Shown here one piece after another: positions 33,849 to 43,376 of a stretch of DNA of 64,000 nucleotides. The notes beneath the pieces are model-generated. The model worked only from the letters and a program-made list of their open reading frames with translations, made no database searches and was not told where the DNA came from. This DNA is from Porticoccus sp002341315 (GTDB taxonomy: Bacteria; Pseudomonadota; Gammaproteobacteria; Pseudomonadales; Porticoccaceae). The stretch is from NCBI RefSeq assembly GCF_047634355.1, contig NZ_JBLIAL010000001.1. One strand, given 5' to 3'. Both the position numbers and the translations under genes were made by a program. The number at the start of each line of letters is the position of its first letter. Position 1 is the stretch's first letter.

Positions 33849-35882
33849 TCAAAGCAGTCCATGCGTCTTGAAAAGGGCCAACAGCTGATCTTCATCCATG
33901 ATTGGAATCTCCAGCTCTCTGGCTTTTGCCAGCTTGCTACCCGCACCGGGCCCTGCTACCACACAAGCAGAACCAGATGACACACTGCCCGCCACACGCG
34001 CTCCCAATTGCTGCAATTTCTCTTTCGCCTCGGATCTTCCCATTGAGATCAGCGTGCCGGTGAGCACCCAGGTTTCGCCGGCCAGTGGCAGCGATGATTT
34101 ATCAGGTGCCACCATATCCGGCCAGTCCACACCCGCTCCCTGCAGTTCTTCCACAATCTGCCGATTCTCCGGCTGCTGAAAAAAAGTGCTCACAAAATGC
34201 GCCACAACTGGCCCCACATCAGGCACTTCCTGAAGCTGTTCCTCATCCGCTGACTGTAGAGTCTCAAGGTTACCAAAATGCTCTGCGAGAGTACGCGCTG
34301 TGGCCTCACCCACCTCGCGAATCCCCAGCGAATAAATAAAGCGTGGCAGCGACGTCTGCTTTGAGGCGGCCACTGCAGCCAGCAAGTTGGCAGCAGACTT
34401 GTCCGCCATACGCTCCAGACCCGCCAGTTGATCGACTGTCAGTCGGTAAAGATCAGCCACCGAGCTGACCAGTCCCTTATCCACCAGCTGCTCAACCAGC
34501 TTGTCGCCGAGGCCATCAATATCCATCGCCTTGCGAGAGGCATAATGCTTGATCGCCTGTTTGCGCTGCGCCGGACAAATCAGTCCGCCGGAACAACGGG
34601 CTACGGCTTCGCCTTTGACCCGCTCCACCGGTGACCCACAGACCGGACAATGATCCGGAAATTCCACATCTCTGGCGTCGGATGGCCGATCTTCGAGGAT
34701 GACTTTAACCACCTGGGGGATGACATCCCCGGCACGGCGCACGATCACCCTGTCGCCGAGCTTGACACCCAAGCGGGTCACTTCATCCTGGTTGTGCAAG
34801 GTCGCATTACTTACCGTAACACCACCTACAAATACCGGCTCCAGCCGGGCGACAGGTGTGACTGCACCCGTTCGCCCCACCTGAAACTCAACACCCAGCA
34901 ACCGCGTCATCTCCTCCTGCGCGGGAAATTTACGAGCAATCGCCCAGCGGGGAGCCCTGGCGACAAAGCCCAGTCGCCGCTGGGCTCCCAGGTCATCAAC
35001 CTTGTAAACAATCCCGTCAATGTCATATGGCAGCTGCTGCCGGACAGAGATCATTTTCTGGTAGTAATCAACACAGCCTTGAATTCCCTCTGCCAACTCA
35101 ATATGGGGGCTGATCAGAAAGCCAAATTTTTTCAACAGATGGAGCGTGCCCATATGTGTACTCGGCCACTGGAGTCCCTCCATACGACCCAGACTGTAGG
35201 CCATCATTTCCAGCGGTCGCGACGCGGTGATTCTAGAATCCAGTTGCCGAAGACTCCCCGCTGCCGCGTTCCGGGGGTTGACGAACAGTTTCTGGTCAGT
35301 GGATCTGGCCCTGGCATTCAGTTGCTCAAAACCGGACCGGGGCATATAAATTTCACCTCTTACCTCCAGAACCGCCGGCAATTTCTCACCTTGCAAGCTG
35401 AGGGGGACAGAATTAATCGTACGCACGTTCGCAGTAATATTTTCCCCGGTGGCACCATCGCCCCGCGTGGCAGCGCGCACCAAATAGCCGTTTTCATAGA
35501 GCAGGCTGACGGCCACTCCGTCCAGTTTCGGCTCACACACATAAACCAGAGAATCCTGGCTCTTAAGGCGATCCTGCAAGCGGCGATTAAAATCCACCAG
35601 TTCATCGTCACTGAAGGCGTTATCCAGCGACAACATTGGTACTTCGTGGGTAACCGGCTCAAAGCTACTGAGGGGTTCGCCACCCACCCGCTGAGTGGGC
35701 GAGTCGGGGGTCTTCAGCTCGGGAAACTCCGTTTCCAGCCTAGTGAGCCGCTGCATCAAGCGGTCGTATTCAATGTCCGGAACTGAAGGCTCATCCAGCA
35801 CATAATAACGGTAGTTATGATCATTCAGCTGCCTGCGCAGCGCAGCCGCTTCCTCCCGAACGGCAGAGTCCGGTGAGGCCAT
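33849..35882 (-). CDS. ligA: NAD-dependent DNA ligase
   Basis: 677 residues, standard length. Domain Ia (YRYYVLDEPSVPDIEYDRLM), the adenylation domain with catalytic Lys119 in CEPKLDGVAVSLLYENG, the OB fold (EFQVGRTGAVTPVARLEPV), a four-Cys zinc finger (CPVCGSPVERVKGEAVARC... ICPAQ), helix-hairpin-helix repeats and a C-terminal BRCT domain (AGETWVLTGTLISMGRSEAKEKL). It seals nicks in replication and repair. Its ATG shares an A with the zipA TAA. The smc-zipA-ligA order is typical of gammaproteobacteria such as Pseudomonas. Confidence 0.97.
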   Translation of the reverse strand: MASPDSAVREEAAALRRQLNDHNYRYYVLDEPSVPDIEYDRLMQRLTRLETEFPELKTPDSPTQRVGGEPLSSFEPVTHEVPMLSLDNAFSDDELVDFNRRLQDRLKSQDSLVYVCEPKLDGVAVSLLYENGYLVRAATRGDGATGENITANVRTINSVPLSLQGEKLPAVLEVRGEIYMPRSGFEQLNARARSTDQKLFVNPRNAAAGSLRQLDSRITASRPLEMMAYSLGRMEGLQWPSTHMGTLHLLKKFGFLISPHIELAEGIQGCVDYYQKMISVRQQLPYDIDGIVYKVDDLGAQRRLGFVARAPRWAIARKFPAQEEMTRLLGVEFQVGRTGAVTPVARLEPVFVGGVTVSNATLHNQDEVTRLGVKLGDRVIVRRAGDVIPQVVKVILEDRPSDARDVEFPDHCPVCGSPVERVKGEAVARCSGGLICPAQRKQAIKHYASRKAMDIDGLGDKLVEQLVDKGLVSSVADLYRLTVDQLAGLERMADKSAANLLAAVAASKQTSLPRFIYSLGIREVGEATARTLAEHFGNLETLQSADEEQLQEVPDVGPVVAHFVSTFFQQPENRQIVEELQGAGVDWPDMVAPDKSSLPLAGETWVLTGTLISMGRSEAKEKLQQLGARVAGSVSSGSACVVAGPGAGSKLAKARELEIPIMDEDQLLALFKTHGLL

Positions 35883-36850
35883 TATTCAATTCCGGATAAC
35901 TGGGTGCGGCAATAATCTGCTATGCGTTGCCGATAGTGCTCTTCGGTCTGCCGGGTGAGGACACTGCGGCTTTCATCTTTCAATGTGCCGCCGAGATCAG
36001 TGGCCATCTGCCTGGCAGCGCCCAACAACAGCTCAAAAGCGGCGGCGGGATCATCGACATCCTCCATGGCAAAGAAAAAGCTGACACCCGGTGTGGTAAA
36101 TTGCTCCATGTCGTTCAGGTCAAAAGTACCGGGATTAACAGAATTGGCCACACTGTAAAGTACCGGCCCGGAGCCATCGTCACTGACATGGCGATGAAAA
36201 ATCTTCATTGAGCCATAACGCAGTCCCTCCGCAAGCAATGCATCCAGCAGGGCCTGCCCCGCAAACACCTTGTCCTCACCCGCCATCAGATGCATCACCA
36301 CAACACTGACTACAGAGGCGGGTTTCCGAGTACCGCGCTCTGAACCCGATGCCTTTGTCTCAACGGCATCTGTGCCAGAAGCTTCCTTCTCAACAACCTC
36401 CTTCTCAACAACCTCCTTCTCAACAACGTCTTTCTCGGTGGATTCGTTCTCAGGAGCCTCCCCAGCGGGAACGGAAGCACTCTCAACCGATTCCACATGG
36501 ACAGGTCTGGACGGAGGGAGCGGATCCTCCTGAAAAAGACTGGATTGTTCCGGTTTCTTGAAGGGTACCGTCAATTTGGGTTTATTGGCCTCGGCACGCT
36601 GCCTGACAGCCCGGCTCATCTCCTCAACATCGGATTCATTCCGATAGCCGACAACCCGTGCGCCGCCGCCGGGCAACTCGCTACCGTATTCATCCCGCCC
36701 GACATCGCTATCAAAAATGGGCTGTTTTCGTTTTGACATATGAATTCTGTCGTAACGGGCATTACGCACACGCCGGATCACATCGAGGACAATCGCCAGT
36801 ACAACCAGCGCGCCCAATGCAAGCATCATTTCGCGAGCACCAAATTCCAT
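35882..36850 (-). CDS. zipA: Cell division protein ZipA
   Basis: 322 residues. An N-terminal membrane anchor (MMLALGALVVLAIVLDVI), a basic then Pro/Glu-rich linker of about 130 residues, and the C-terminal FtsZ-binding domain (about 175-322; VVSVVVMHLMAGEDKVFAGQALLDALLAEG). ZipA tethers FtsZ to the membrane at the division site. The linker contains three tandem EKEVV-type units from a 15-bp DNA repeat (separate entry). It lies between smc and ligA and overlaps ligA by one base. Confidence 0.94.
   Translation of the reverse strand: MEFGAREMMLALGALVVLAIVLDVIRRVRNARYDRIHMSKRKQPIFDSDVGRDEYGSELPGGGARVVGYRNESDVEEMSRAVRQRAEANKPKLTVPFKKPEQSSLFQEDPLPPSRPVHVESVESASVPAGEAPENESTEKDVVEKEVVEKEVVEKEASGTDAVETKASGSERGTRKPASVVSVVVMHLMAGEDKVFAGQALLDALLAEGLRYGSMKIFHRHVSDDGSGPVLYSVANSVNPGTFDLNDMEQFTTPGVSFFFAMEDVDDPAAAFELLLGAARQMATDLGGTLKDESRSVLTRQTEEHYRQRIADYCRTQLSGIE
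36387..36431 (-). repeat. 15-bp tandem repeat inside zipA
   Basis: Three copies of a 15-base unit (TTCTCAACAACCTCC on the plus strand; the last copy has changes) at 36387-36401, 36402-36416 and 36417-36431. It encodes a repeated Val-Val-Glu-Lys-Glu in the ZipA linker. The unit is a multiple of three, so copy-number changes would keep the frame. Confidence 0.85.
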
Positions 36851-36959
36851 CGTCTTTTTTATCCTGTCAAAATTTCGCTTTGCGAATTTAATAACACTAT
36901 GGCAACAGCAATAGTCGTCTGGCCAACCCGGGTAATTTACCGGGGTCTGTTAACAGGCC

Positions 36960-39900
36960 CTAGGCTTCCGCCAACTCCACGGCCTGATTAACATCCACAC
37001 TGACCAGGCGTGACACCCCCGGTTCGTGCATGGTAACCCCCATCAACTGATTGGCCATTTCCATGGCAATCTTGTTATGGGAAATGTAAATAAATTGCAC
37101 TCTGGCAGACATTTCTTCCACCATTCTGGCATAGCGCCCAACATTCGCATCATCCAGCGGTGCATCCACCTCATCAAGCATACAAAAAGGCGCAGGGTTC
37201 AATTCAAAAATTGAAAACACCAATGCAATAGCTGTCATGGCTTTTTCGCCACCCGACAGTAGATGAATGGTGGTATTTTTCTTACCGGGTGGTCGCGCCA
37301 TAATCGTAACGCCAGTATCCAGCAGATCATCTCCCGTCAATTCCAGATAGGCGTGGCCGCCACCAAATAATTTAGGGAACAGTTCCTGCAGAGAGCTGTT
37401 GATCAGATCAAAGGTCTCCCTGAAACGGGTGCGGGTTTCCCTGTCAATTTTCCGGATCGCATCCTCAAGCGTCTGTAGCGCTTCCTCAAGCTCGGCGTTT
37501 TGGGCATCCAGATACGTTTTTCGTTCCGACTCCAGCTTGAACTCATCAACTGCTGCGAGATTGATCGGACCCAGCCGCTGAATGCGGTTGGCCAGCCGTT
37601 CCAGCTCTTCCTCCCATTGGGAGAGATCCGCATCTTCTGGCAGTGCGGCCAGCAGACTATCCAGGTCAAAACGGTGCTCACTGATTTGCTCCGCAATCGT
37701 TTTACTGCGGGTAGCCAGATCCTGGGCAGAAAGGCGATGCTGTTCCAGCTCCACCCGTTCTGTCTGTATCTGCTGCTCCAGTTGGCTACGCCGTTTTTCG
37801 GTTTCGCGCATCTGCTCTTCGATCGTTTCCAGTGCCTGTCTCGCAGTAGTGAGCTCTCTCTCCACTGTCAGACGCCGTTCCAGTTGTGCAGCCAGATCTT
37901 CCTGAAGTTCTAGTGTCGGATCTTCATGCTGATTGAATACCGCATGCAACTGCTCGCGGCGCTCCTGCAGTCGGGCCACCTGCACCTGCAAACGTTCAAT
38001 CCCCTCCAGAACAGCGTGCAACTGAGTGCTGACCGACTTTTCCCGCATGGCCAGTTCATGGCAGTGGTCGCGGTCGTGCCTGGCGGCCTGCCGTGCCCGA
38101 TCGAGCTCAGCCCGAGAGCTGTCCCGTTGTTGAAGCAATTGCTCACGCTGGACGGTATCCTGCTCCATCATTTCAATGGCAACTGACAGGGATTGTCGAG
38201 CAGTTTTGAGGTTTTCCTGCTCCAACTGCTGCTGCTGCAATGCTTCATTGAGCTCATTTTCGGCACGGGTACGACGGGCGGCAAACTGCTCCACCTGCAT
38301 CTGGTTGGCAGCCAACACGGAGCGAAGCTCCGCGTAGTGGCGCTGCTGTTCAGCCATATCGCGGCTAATGTCCTCACGACTGACTTCAAGCTCCCGCAAT
38401 GCCTGCTCTGTGGTACTTTTCTCAACCGACAACGCATCAATGATCGATTGACACTCAGACAGCTTACGGGTCAGTGACTCGAGTGCCTGTTGTCGTTTTA
38501 AAACACCGGCACGGGCGTCCTGATCGCGCGCTACCCTAAGCCAGTTGACGCCGAGCCACAATCCATCACGCGTGATGACAGATTGCGCTGCTGACAAATG
38601 CTTGCGCATTGACAATGCAGCAGAGAGGTTTTCAGCGACCAGCACACCGGTTAATAATGACCCGGCCCACTCACCCGTAACTTTACTGGCAAGAGAACTG
38701 GCTAATGCCGACTGAATTACCTCCGTTTCAGTCTGGTCCAGCAAAACCAGGTGACCCTTGCCAAAACTGTCAAGCTGATGACTCACCGAAGTGAAATCAT
38801 CAACACAAACCGCTTGCAGGTAATTACCCAGCACGGTTTCCACAGCCGTTTCCCAACCCGGCTCCACCTGTAAGGTTTCTGCCAGTTTCGGGTATCCAGT
38901 CAGCTCCTGGTTCTCGATCCACTGTTGCTGATCACCCTCACCGCCTAATGCAGCCTGTTGCAGCGCCTCCAGCGATGACTGCCTGCCAAGCATGGACTGT
39001 AGCTGACCCCGCTGCTGATCGAGTTCAGCACCGATTTCAAGGCTTTTCTGGCGGGTATTTTCAACTTCAAGGTTCAGACTATCAAGGCGAGCCTGCTGAT
39101 CCCCGAGGGCCAGCTCAACCTCTGCCAGCTGCGCCTGCACCAAGGCAATTTCTTCCTGTACAGGACTGTCGCTGAGGCCCTGATATTCCTGTTGCACGGT
39201 CTCTATCCGCTCGGCCAGTCGCCGTAATACCTGTTCCAGGTGTTGAATCCGGGACTGCTCTACTTCCGCCTGTTGACGGGGCTCGCCGGACTTGAGATTG
39301 AATTCGTCCCACTGGGATTGCCAGGTCTGCATGGTTTCCTCAGCCTGGGATAACACACTCTGAGAAAGCTTCTCGGCGGCATTCGCCTTTTCCAGCTGAG
39401 GCGCGATTTCCAGCAATTCACCCTGCCATCTTTCAGCCTTCTCGCGATCGACACGCAGATGCTCTTCGGATTCAGCAAAATTACGGTCTGTTTGCATCAG
39501 GTCCTGTTGCAGTTCGCGGGCGCGATCCTGCACGTGCTGAATGGCCTGCTCGATTCTTGCCACCTCAGCGCCAATGCTGTAATAGCGCCCCTGCACTTCG
39601 TTAAACCTGTCGCCCGACTCCGTGTACTCGTTACGGTGACGCTCCACTGCTGTATCGCAAGCACTGCGTTCCGTAACCAGTGCCTCAACCTTTAACTCAA
39701 AACCGGAAATGACCTGGCGTCGCTCGACAATCTGTTCCTCCAGCAATCGCCAGCGGAGTGCCTGCAACTCTGCCTTGATTCGGCGCTCCTCCTTTTTGAA
39801 TTCGGTATACTTCTCAGCGGCCTGGGCCTGACGCTCCAGTCGACCCAGTTGCCGGCCCAGCTCTTCGCGGATATCGGTGAGGCGCTCCAGATTTTCCTGT

Positions 39901-40460
39901 GTGCGACGGATGCGGTTTTCTGTATCCCGCCGGCGCTCCTTGTATTTTGAAATCCCGGCAGCTTCTTCAATATAGACACGCAGTTCGTCGGGGCGCGCTT
40001 CAATCAAGTTGGAAATCATGCCCTGCTCAATGATGGCATAACTGCGCGGGCCCAGGCCGGTACCGAGAAATATGTCCGTGATGTCGCGTCGACGACATTT
40101 GCTGCCGTTCAGATAATATTGGGACTGCCCCTCCCGGGTGACTTTGCGCTTGATGGAAATTTCACTCCAGCTGGCATACTCACCGCCCAGGGTGCTATCG
40201 GAGTTGTCAAAAACCAGCTCAATCGAAGCCTGGCCCACAGGCTTGCGCCCGCCGGAACCGTTAAAAATAACATCGGTCATGGACTCGCCGCGCAAATGTT
40301 TGGCAGAACTTTCACCCATGACCCAGCGTACTGCATCAATGATATTGGATTTGCCGCAGCCATTCGGACCAACAACGGCACATAGATTGCTCGGAAAAGA
40401 CACAGTGGTCGGGTCAACAAACGACTTGAAGCCTGCCAGTTTGATACATTTGAGGCGCAT
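36960..40460 (-). CDS. smc: Chromosome segregation ATPase SMC
   Basis: 1166 residues. Walker A GPNGCGKSN at 31-39, two long coiled-coil arms around a hinge (about 500-650), and a C-terminal head with the ABC signature LSGGEKAMTAIALVFSIF and Walker B FCMLDEVDAPLDDANV. It forms the bacterial condensin with ScpA and ScpB (encoded at 14548-16118), which organises the chromosome. The ATG at 40460 (MRLKCIKLAGFKSF) matches the family; a longer frame upstream adds 21 unlike residues and is rejected. The 109-base gap between smc and zipA holds only a weak imperfect hairpin. Confidence 0.97.
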   Translation of the reverse strand: MRLKCIKLAGFKSFVDPTTVSFPSNLCAVVGPNGCGKSNIIDAVRWVMGESSAKHLRGESMTDVIFNGSGGRKPVGQASIELVFDNSDSTLGGEYASWSEISIKRKVTREGQSQYYLNGSKCRRRDITDIFLGTGLGPRSYAIIEQGMISNLIEARPDELRVYIEEAAGISKYKERRRDTENRIRRTQENLERLTDIREELGRQLGRLERQAQAAEKYTEFKKEERRIKAELQALRWRLLEEQIVERRQVISGFELKVEALVTERSACDTAVERHRNEYTESGDRFNEVQGRYYSIGAEVARIEQAIQHVQDRARELQQDLMQTDRNFAESEEHLRVDREKAERWQGELLEIAPQLEKANAAEKLSQSVLSQAEETMQTWQSQWDEFNLKSGEPRQQAEVEQSRIQHLEQVLRRLAERIETVQQEYQGLSDSPVQEEIALVQAQLAEVELALGDQQARLDSLNLEVENTRQKSLEIGAELDQQRGQLQSMLGRQSSLEALQQAALGGEGDQQQWIENQELTGYPKLAETLQVEPGWETAVETVLGNYLQAVCVDDFTSVSHQLDSFGKGHLVLLDQTETEVIQSALASSLASKVTGEWAGSLLTGVLVAENLSAALSMRKHLSAAQSVITRDGLWLGVNWLRVARDQDARAGVLKRQQALESLTRKLSECQSIIDALSVEKSTTEQALRELEVSREDISRDMAEQQRHYAELRSVLAANQMQVEQFAARRTRAENELNEALQQQQLEQENLKTARQSLSVAIEMMEQDTVQREQLLQQRDSSRAELDRARQAARHDRDHCHELAMREKSVSTQLHAVLEGIERLQVQVARLQERREQLHAVFNQHEDPTLELQEDLAAQLERRLTVERELTTARQALETIEEQMRETEKRRSQLEQQIQTERVELEQHRLSAQDLATRSKTIAEQISEHRFDLDSLLAALPEDADLSQWEEELERLANRIQRLGPINLAAVDEFKLESERKTYLDAQNAELEEALQTLEDAIRKIDRETRTRFRETFDLINSSLQELFPKLFGGGHAYLELTGDDLLDTGVTIMARPPGKKNTTIHLLSGGEKAMTAIALVFSIFELNPAPFCMLDEVDAPLDDANVGRYARMVEEMSARVQFIYISHNKIAMEMANQLMGVTMHEPGVSRLVSVDVNQAVELAEA

Positions 40461-40550
40461 GATGTCTCTTTTTAATGGCATTCCTGCCAGAAGTTTTGTT
40501 GCATTGACAGCCGTATCAGCCAAGTGTTATCGAGCGACTGGAAAACTGCG

Positions 40551-40578
40551 ATTTTACACAGCTGGACAGCGTCCACAA
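40551..40578 (-). promoter_or_regulatory. Candidate smc promoter
   Basis: On the minus strand TTGTGG (40578-40573) and TAAAAT (40556-40551) with 16-base spacing, about 90 bases before the smc ATG, in the 130-base gap after ccmI. Moderate match only. Confidence 0.3.
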
Positions 40579-40590
40579 GCAACTGTGATT

Positions 40591-41781
40591 CTATAATTTC
40601 CTGTCGATAACAATGGTTGCAGCAATGCCCTGTTTTTTCATGGAGAGGACCTCACTGGCACCTTCCAGATCACCTGCTGACGGAGCCACTGAACCCGTTG
40701 TTGAAATCCTCGCCACCACCTCAACCCGATCAGCCGAAGAAAGTAACTTACCGTTGGGCATTGCCATTGAATCATCCAGTACGACGGTGGTCGGCAGGTC
40801 AGCCACCTGCAATCTTGCCACGGCCAATGGCATGGGTGATCCCTGCCATTCCCGTGCAAATACATAAATCACTTGTCCGGAATCAGCAGTCAGCTCCGGC
40901 GCCAATGAGATACTCACCCGCAGAGAGGGCATGCTGTCTCCCATTTGTTCACGGGCACGCTCGATTCCCGCCTTCAGGGATTCAGCCTGGGGCGTTGAGG
41001 GATGAATCGCCTGCAGGGCGTTTTGCCAGCTGGTAATCGCCACGAGATAATCGCCCGATTCAAATGCACGGATGCCCTTTAGGCCCAGGGCGGTGAGGTT
41101 GTTGGGATCGAGGGCCAATGCGCTCTCGAGCGCCGAATCGGCCTCAGGACTGAAACGATTTCCGGAGGCAAAATAAGCCGCCTGGGCATACTCTGCCTGG
41201 AGGTCTGCATCTTCGGGAGCAATCCGCACAGCACGCTGGTAAGTGGCACTGGACTGCAGAAACTCACCGTCTTCAAGCAGCATACGGGCCAGTGTAACAA
41301 GGTAATAAACGTTATCGGGTTGGTCTTGGAGGCGGCGGGCAATCTTTTGTTGCAACTGCTGACGAATTTGAGCATCTGCTTCGCTGTCCCGGTTTGCAAG
41401 GCGCTTCTCCATCAGCTCACTGATCAGCGCATCCTCACTGGCACCGAGCTGCTGGTAAAGACTGAAAGCCAAAAGCGGCACCAGCAACAGACCCGCCATT
41501 AACAACCAGGCGCCGCGGGATCGGGTGGCTTCTATCACCGGTAAATCTGACTCGTCTGCCAGTAGCAGGCGTTTCTGTTCTGCAACCAGCTCACGATACT
41601 GCTGCTCATCCATTTCACCATCGGCCAATTGGCGGTCGAGCTCCGACAGCTGCTCGCGAAACAATACAATGTTCGCCTGTTGCCCCTGCTCTGACTGCAC
41701 CCGGGGCGCTTTTCGCAGCAGCGGGTAAATCACAAACAGACCGGCCAGCAAGGTGAGAAAAGCCAGGATTGACCAGATCAT
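40591..41781 (-). CDS. ccmI: Cytochrome c maturation protein CcmI (CycH)
   Basis: 396 residues. Two membrane segments near the N-terminus (about 2-21 and 90-110) flank a cytoplasmic leucine-rich loop (LFREQLSELDRQLADGEMDEQQYRELVAEQKRLLL), followed by a periplasmic TPR domain (YYLVTLARMLLEDGEFLQSSATYQRAVRIAPEDADLQAEYAQA) and a C-terminal domain. CcmI presents apocytochrome c to the CcmFH heme lyase. The ATG overlaps the ccmH TGA by four bases. Last gene of the ccm operon. Confidence 0.93.
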   Translation of the reverse strand: MIWSILAFLTLLAGLFVIYPLLRKAPRVQSEQGQQANIVLFREQLSELDRQLADGEMDEQQYRELVAEQKRLLLADESDLPVIEATRSRGAWLLMAGLLLVPLLAFSLYQQLGASEDALISELMEKRLANRDSEADAQIRQQLQQKIARRLQDQPDNVYYLVTLARMLLEDGEFLQSSATYQRAVRIAPEDADLQAEYAQAAYFASGNRFSPEADSALESALALDPNNLTALGLKGIRAFESGDYLVAITSWQNALQAIHPSTPQAESLKAGIERAREQMGDSMPSLRVSISLAPELTADSGQVIYVFAREWQGSPMPLAVARLQVADLPTTVVLDDSMAMPNGKLLSSADRVEVVARISTTGSVAPSAGDLEGASEVLSMKKQGIAATIVIDRKL

Positions 41782-42350
41782 CGCTCCACCCCGCCACTGC
41801 TTTTATGGTCATCTGATTCAGACTGTTCGCTTTCTCCCAGCAGAGATTGTAACTGCGCCTGTTCTTTCGCAGATAATGCTTCACTGCTGCTGGCCGTTGC
41901 CGATCCCCCGTCGGGCCGGGTGTTTACTGGCTGCGCAGCCATCGACTGGCGACGATTGACCCTCCATAAAATACCAATACCAATCACCACCAGAAGCAAT
42001 GGCGTCAGCCAGAGTATCAGTGTGGTACTTTTGACCGGCGGGCGATACATGACAAATTCACCATAGCGATCAACCAGAAAATCGACAATCTCACTGTCTG
42101 TTTTCCCGTCTTCCAGCATCCGGTAGATCTCACCGCGGAGATCCTGGGCTATAGGGGAATTGGAATCTGCCAGGGTCTGATTCTGGCACTTTGGACAACG
42201 CAATTCAGCCACCAGCTCGTGAAACCGCTGCCGTTTTTCATCGGAAGAAAATGTCTGTACATCCTCAGCGGCTCCGACCGATCCAGCACCGGCCAGTATC
42301 AGCAGTAAGAATGTCCCAACGGTTAAAACCCTATGCATACCTGATCCCAT
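41778..42350 (-). CDS. ccmH: Cytochrome c maturation protein CcmH
   Basis: 190 residues: signal peptide, periplasmic domain with the redox pair in LRCPKCQNQT (Cys52 and Cys55), ALxxLR-type core IAQDLRGEIYRMLEDGKTDSEIVDFLVDRYGEFVMYRPP, and a C-terminal membrane helix (LILWLTPLLLVVIGIGILW). CcmH reduces the apocytochrome CxxCH motif for heme attachment. The ATG at 42350 has AGGGAAA; an ATG at 42338 is also possible. The long tail after the helix (SSSEALSAKEQAQLQSLL) is a shortened relic of the CcmI-like region. Confidence 0.94.
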   Translation of the reverse strand: MGSGMHRVLTVGTFLLLILAGAGSVGAAEDVQTFSSDEKRQRFHELVAELRCPKCQNQTLADSNSPIAQDLRGEIYRMLEDGKTDSEIVDFLVDRYGEFVMYRPPVKSTTLILWLTPLLLVVIGIGILWRVNRRQSMAAQPVNTRPDGGSATASSSEALSAKEQAQLQSLLGESEQSESDDHKSSGGVER

Positions 42351-42450
42351 TTTCCCTGTGTTAACATCCTAACAGCCCACCATTGAGGGAACTTCGGGGA
42401 CTTCACCTGATATTTCCCTGGAGGTTATCAACAGGCTGGTCAACGCCCTC

Positions 42451-42822
42451 TCACTGATCCTCAACGATTTCCTTTGCTGCACGAAACGCCTCCTGGAGGG
42501 CAGGCGCCCCGATATAGGGTGCGGTATGCAACAATACCTCGCGAATTTCTTCAACGGTGCAACCATTGCGCAATGCACCGCGCACGTGGCCTTTTAATTC
42601 CGCTGGTGCTTTGAGTGCTGCCAGGACAGCAATCGTAATCATGCTACGGGTTTTTAGGGGCAAAGCGTCACGTGCCCAAACGGAACCCCAACAGTTTTCA
42701 TTGATATAGTCCTGAACAGGTTGTGTAAATGCTGTGGCCGTCGCCATGGATCGATCAACAAACTCCTCACCCATCACCTGACGACGAACACTCATTCCTC
42801 GTTGATAATCTTCTTCAGACAT
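42451..42822 (-). CDS. Carboxymuconolactone decarboxylase family protein
   Basis: 123 residues of the CMD/AhpD superfamily. VRRQVMGEEFVDRSMATATAF, LKTRSMITIAVLAALKAPAELKGHVRGALRNGCTVEEIREVLLHTAPYIGAPA is close to the PcaC (gamma-carboxymuconolactone decarboxylase) pattern, including the His in LLHTA. The CxxC redox motif of AhpD is absent. No other protocatechuate genes are here. It lies between ccmG (13-base gap) and ccmH, inside an otherwise standard cytochrome c maturation operon. ATG at 42822 with GAGGTGA upstream. Confidence 0.88.
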   Translation of the reverse strand: MSEEDYQRGMSVRRQVMGEEFVDRSMATATAFTQPVQDYINENCWGSVWARDALPLKTRSMITIAVLAALKAPAELKGHVRGALRNGCTVEEIREVLLHTAPYIGAPALQEAFRAAKEIVEDQ

Positions 42823-42835
42823 ACGATCTTTCACC

Positions 42836-43360
42836 TCATTGAATTTCTTGCCATACGGGCAGCAGCTTGTCTCGCCAGACGCGCTCATCCACAACACCAA
42901 TATGCTTGTAACGTATCGTGCCGGTACGATCCACGACGTAGGTTTCAGGCGCACCAAAAACACCGAGGTTCAGCCCCATTCGTCCCCGCGCATCAATCAC
43001 ACTCAACGCATAGGGGTCACCTTTATCCATCAGCCATTTTATGGCCGCTTCATTATCGTCCTTGTAGTTAAGGCCGATAATACGTATCCCCTGATCAGCC
43101 AACTTGTTGAGAAAGGGATGCTCGATCCGGCAGGCAACACACCAGGTGGCCCAGACATTAAGCAGTGCGGGCTCACCCTGAAACAGCGCCTCCGTCACCG
43201 AACGTGTTTCATCACCCAGTACCGGAAGAGAAAATACCGGAACGGGCCGATCGATCAACGCCGAAGGCATGGCATTGGGGTCACGCTCCAAACCATTGAG
43301 TAAAAAAATGGCCAGCACCACAAACACCATCAAGGGCAAAAAAAGCTTTAACCTGGACAC
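42836..43360 (-). CDS. ccmG: Thiol:disulfide interchange protein CcmG/DsbE
   Basis: A membrane-anchored periplasmic thioredoxin of about 174 residues. N-terminal anchor LKLFLPLMVFVVLAIFLLNGL, then NVWATWCVACRIEHPFL with the redox pair in WCVAC (WCPTC in many homologs), the GVxGAPETY-type loop GVFGAPETYVVD, and GIRIIGLNYKD. It keeps apocytochrome and CcmH thiols reduced. No ATG is in frame; the start is probably the GTG at 43360 (VSRLKLFLP), 16 bases after the ccmF stop. Confidence 0.92.
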   Translation of the reverse strand: MSRLKLFLPLMVFVVLAIFLLNGLERDPNAMPSALIDRPVPVFSLPVLGDETRSVTEALFQGEPALLNVWATWCVACRIEHPFLNKLADQGIRIIGLNYKDDNEAAIKWLMDKGDPYALSVIDARGRMGLNLGVFGAPETYVVDRTGTIRYKHIGVVDERVWRDKLLPVWQEIQ

Positions 43361-43376
43361 ATCAGCACCCAACCAT

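Noticed and set aside
34650..35786. Plus-strand open frame of 378 codons
   Set aside because: Antisense shadow of ligA; codon composition explains the open frame.
36851..36959. Terminator between smc and zipA
   Set aside because: An imperfect hairpin around GGTAATTTACC exists but lacks a T-run on either strand; the genes are likely co-transcribed.
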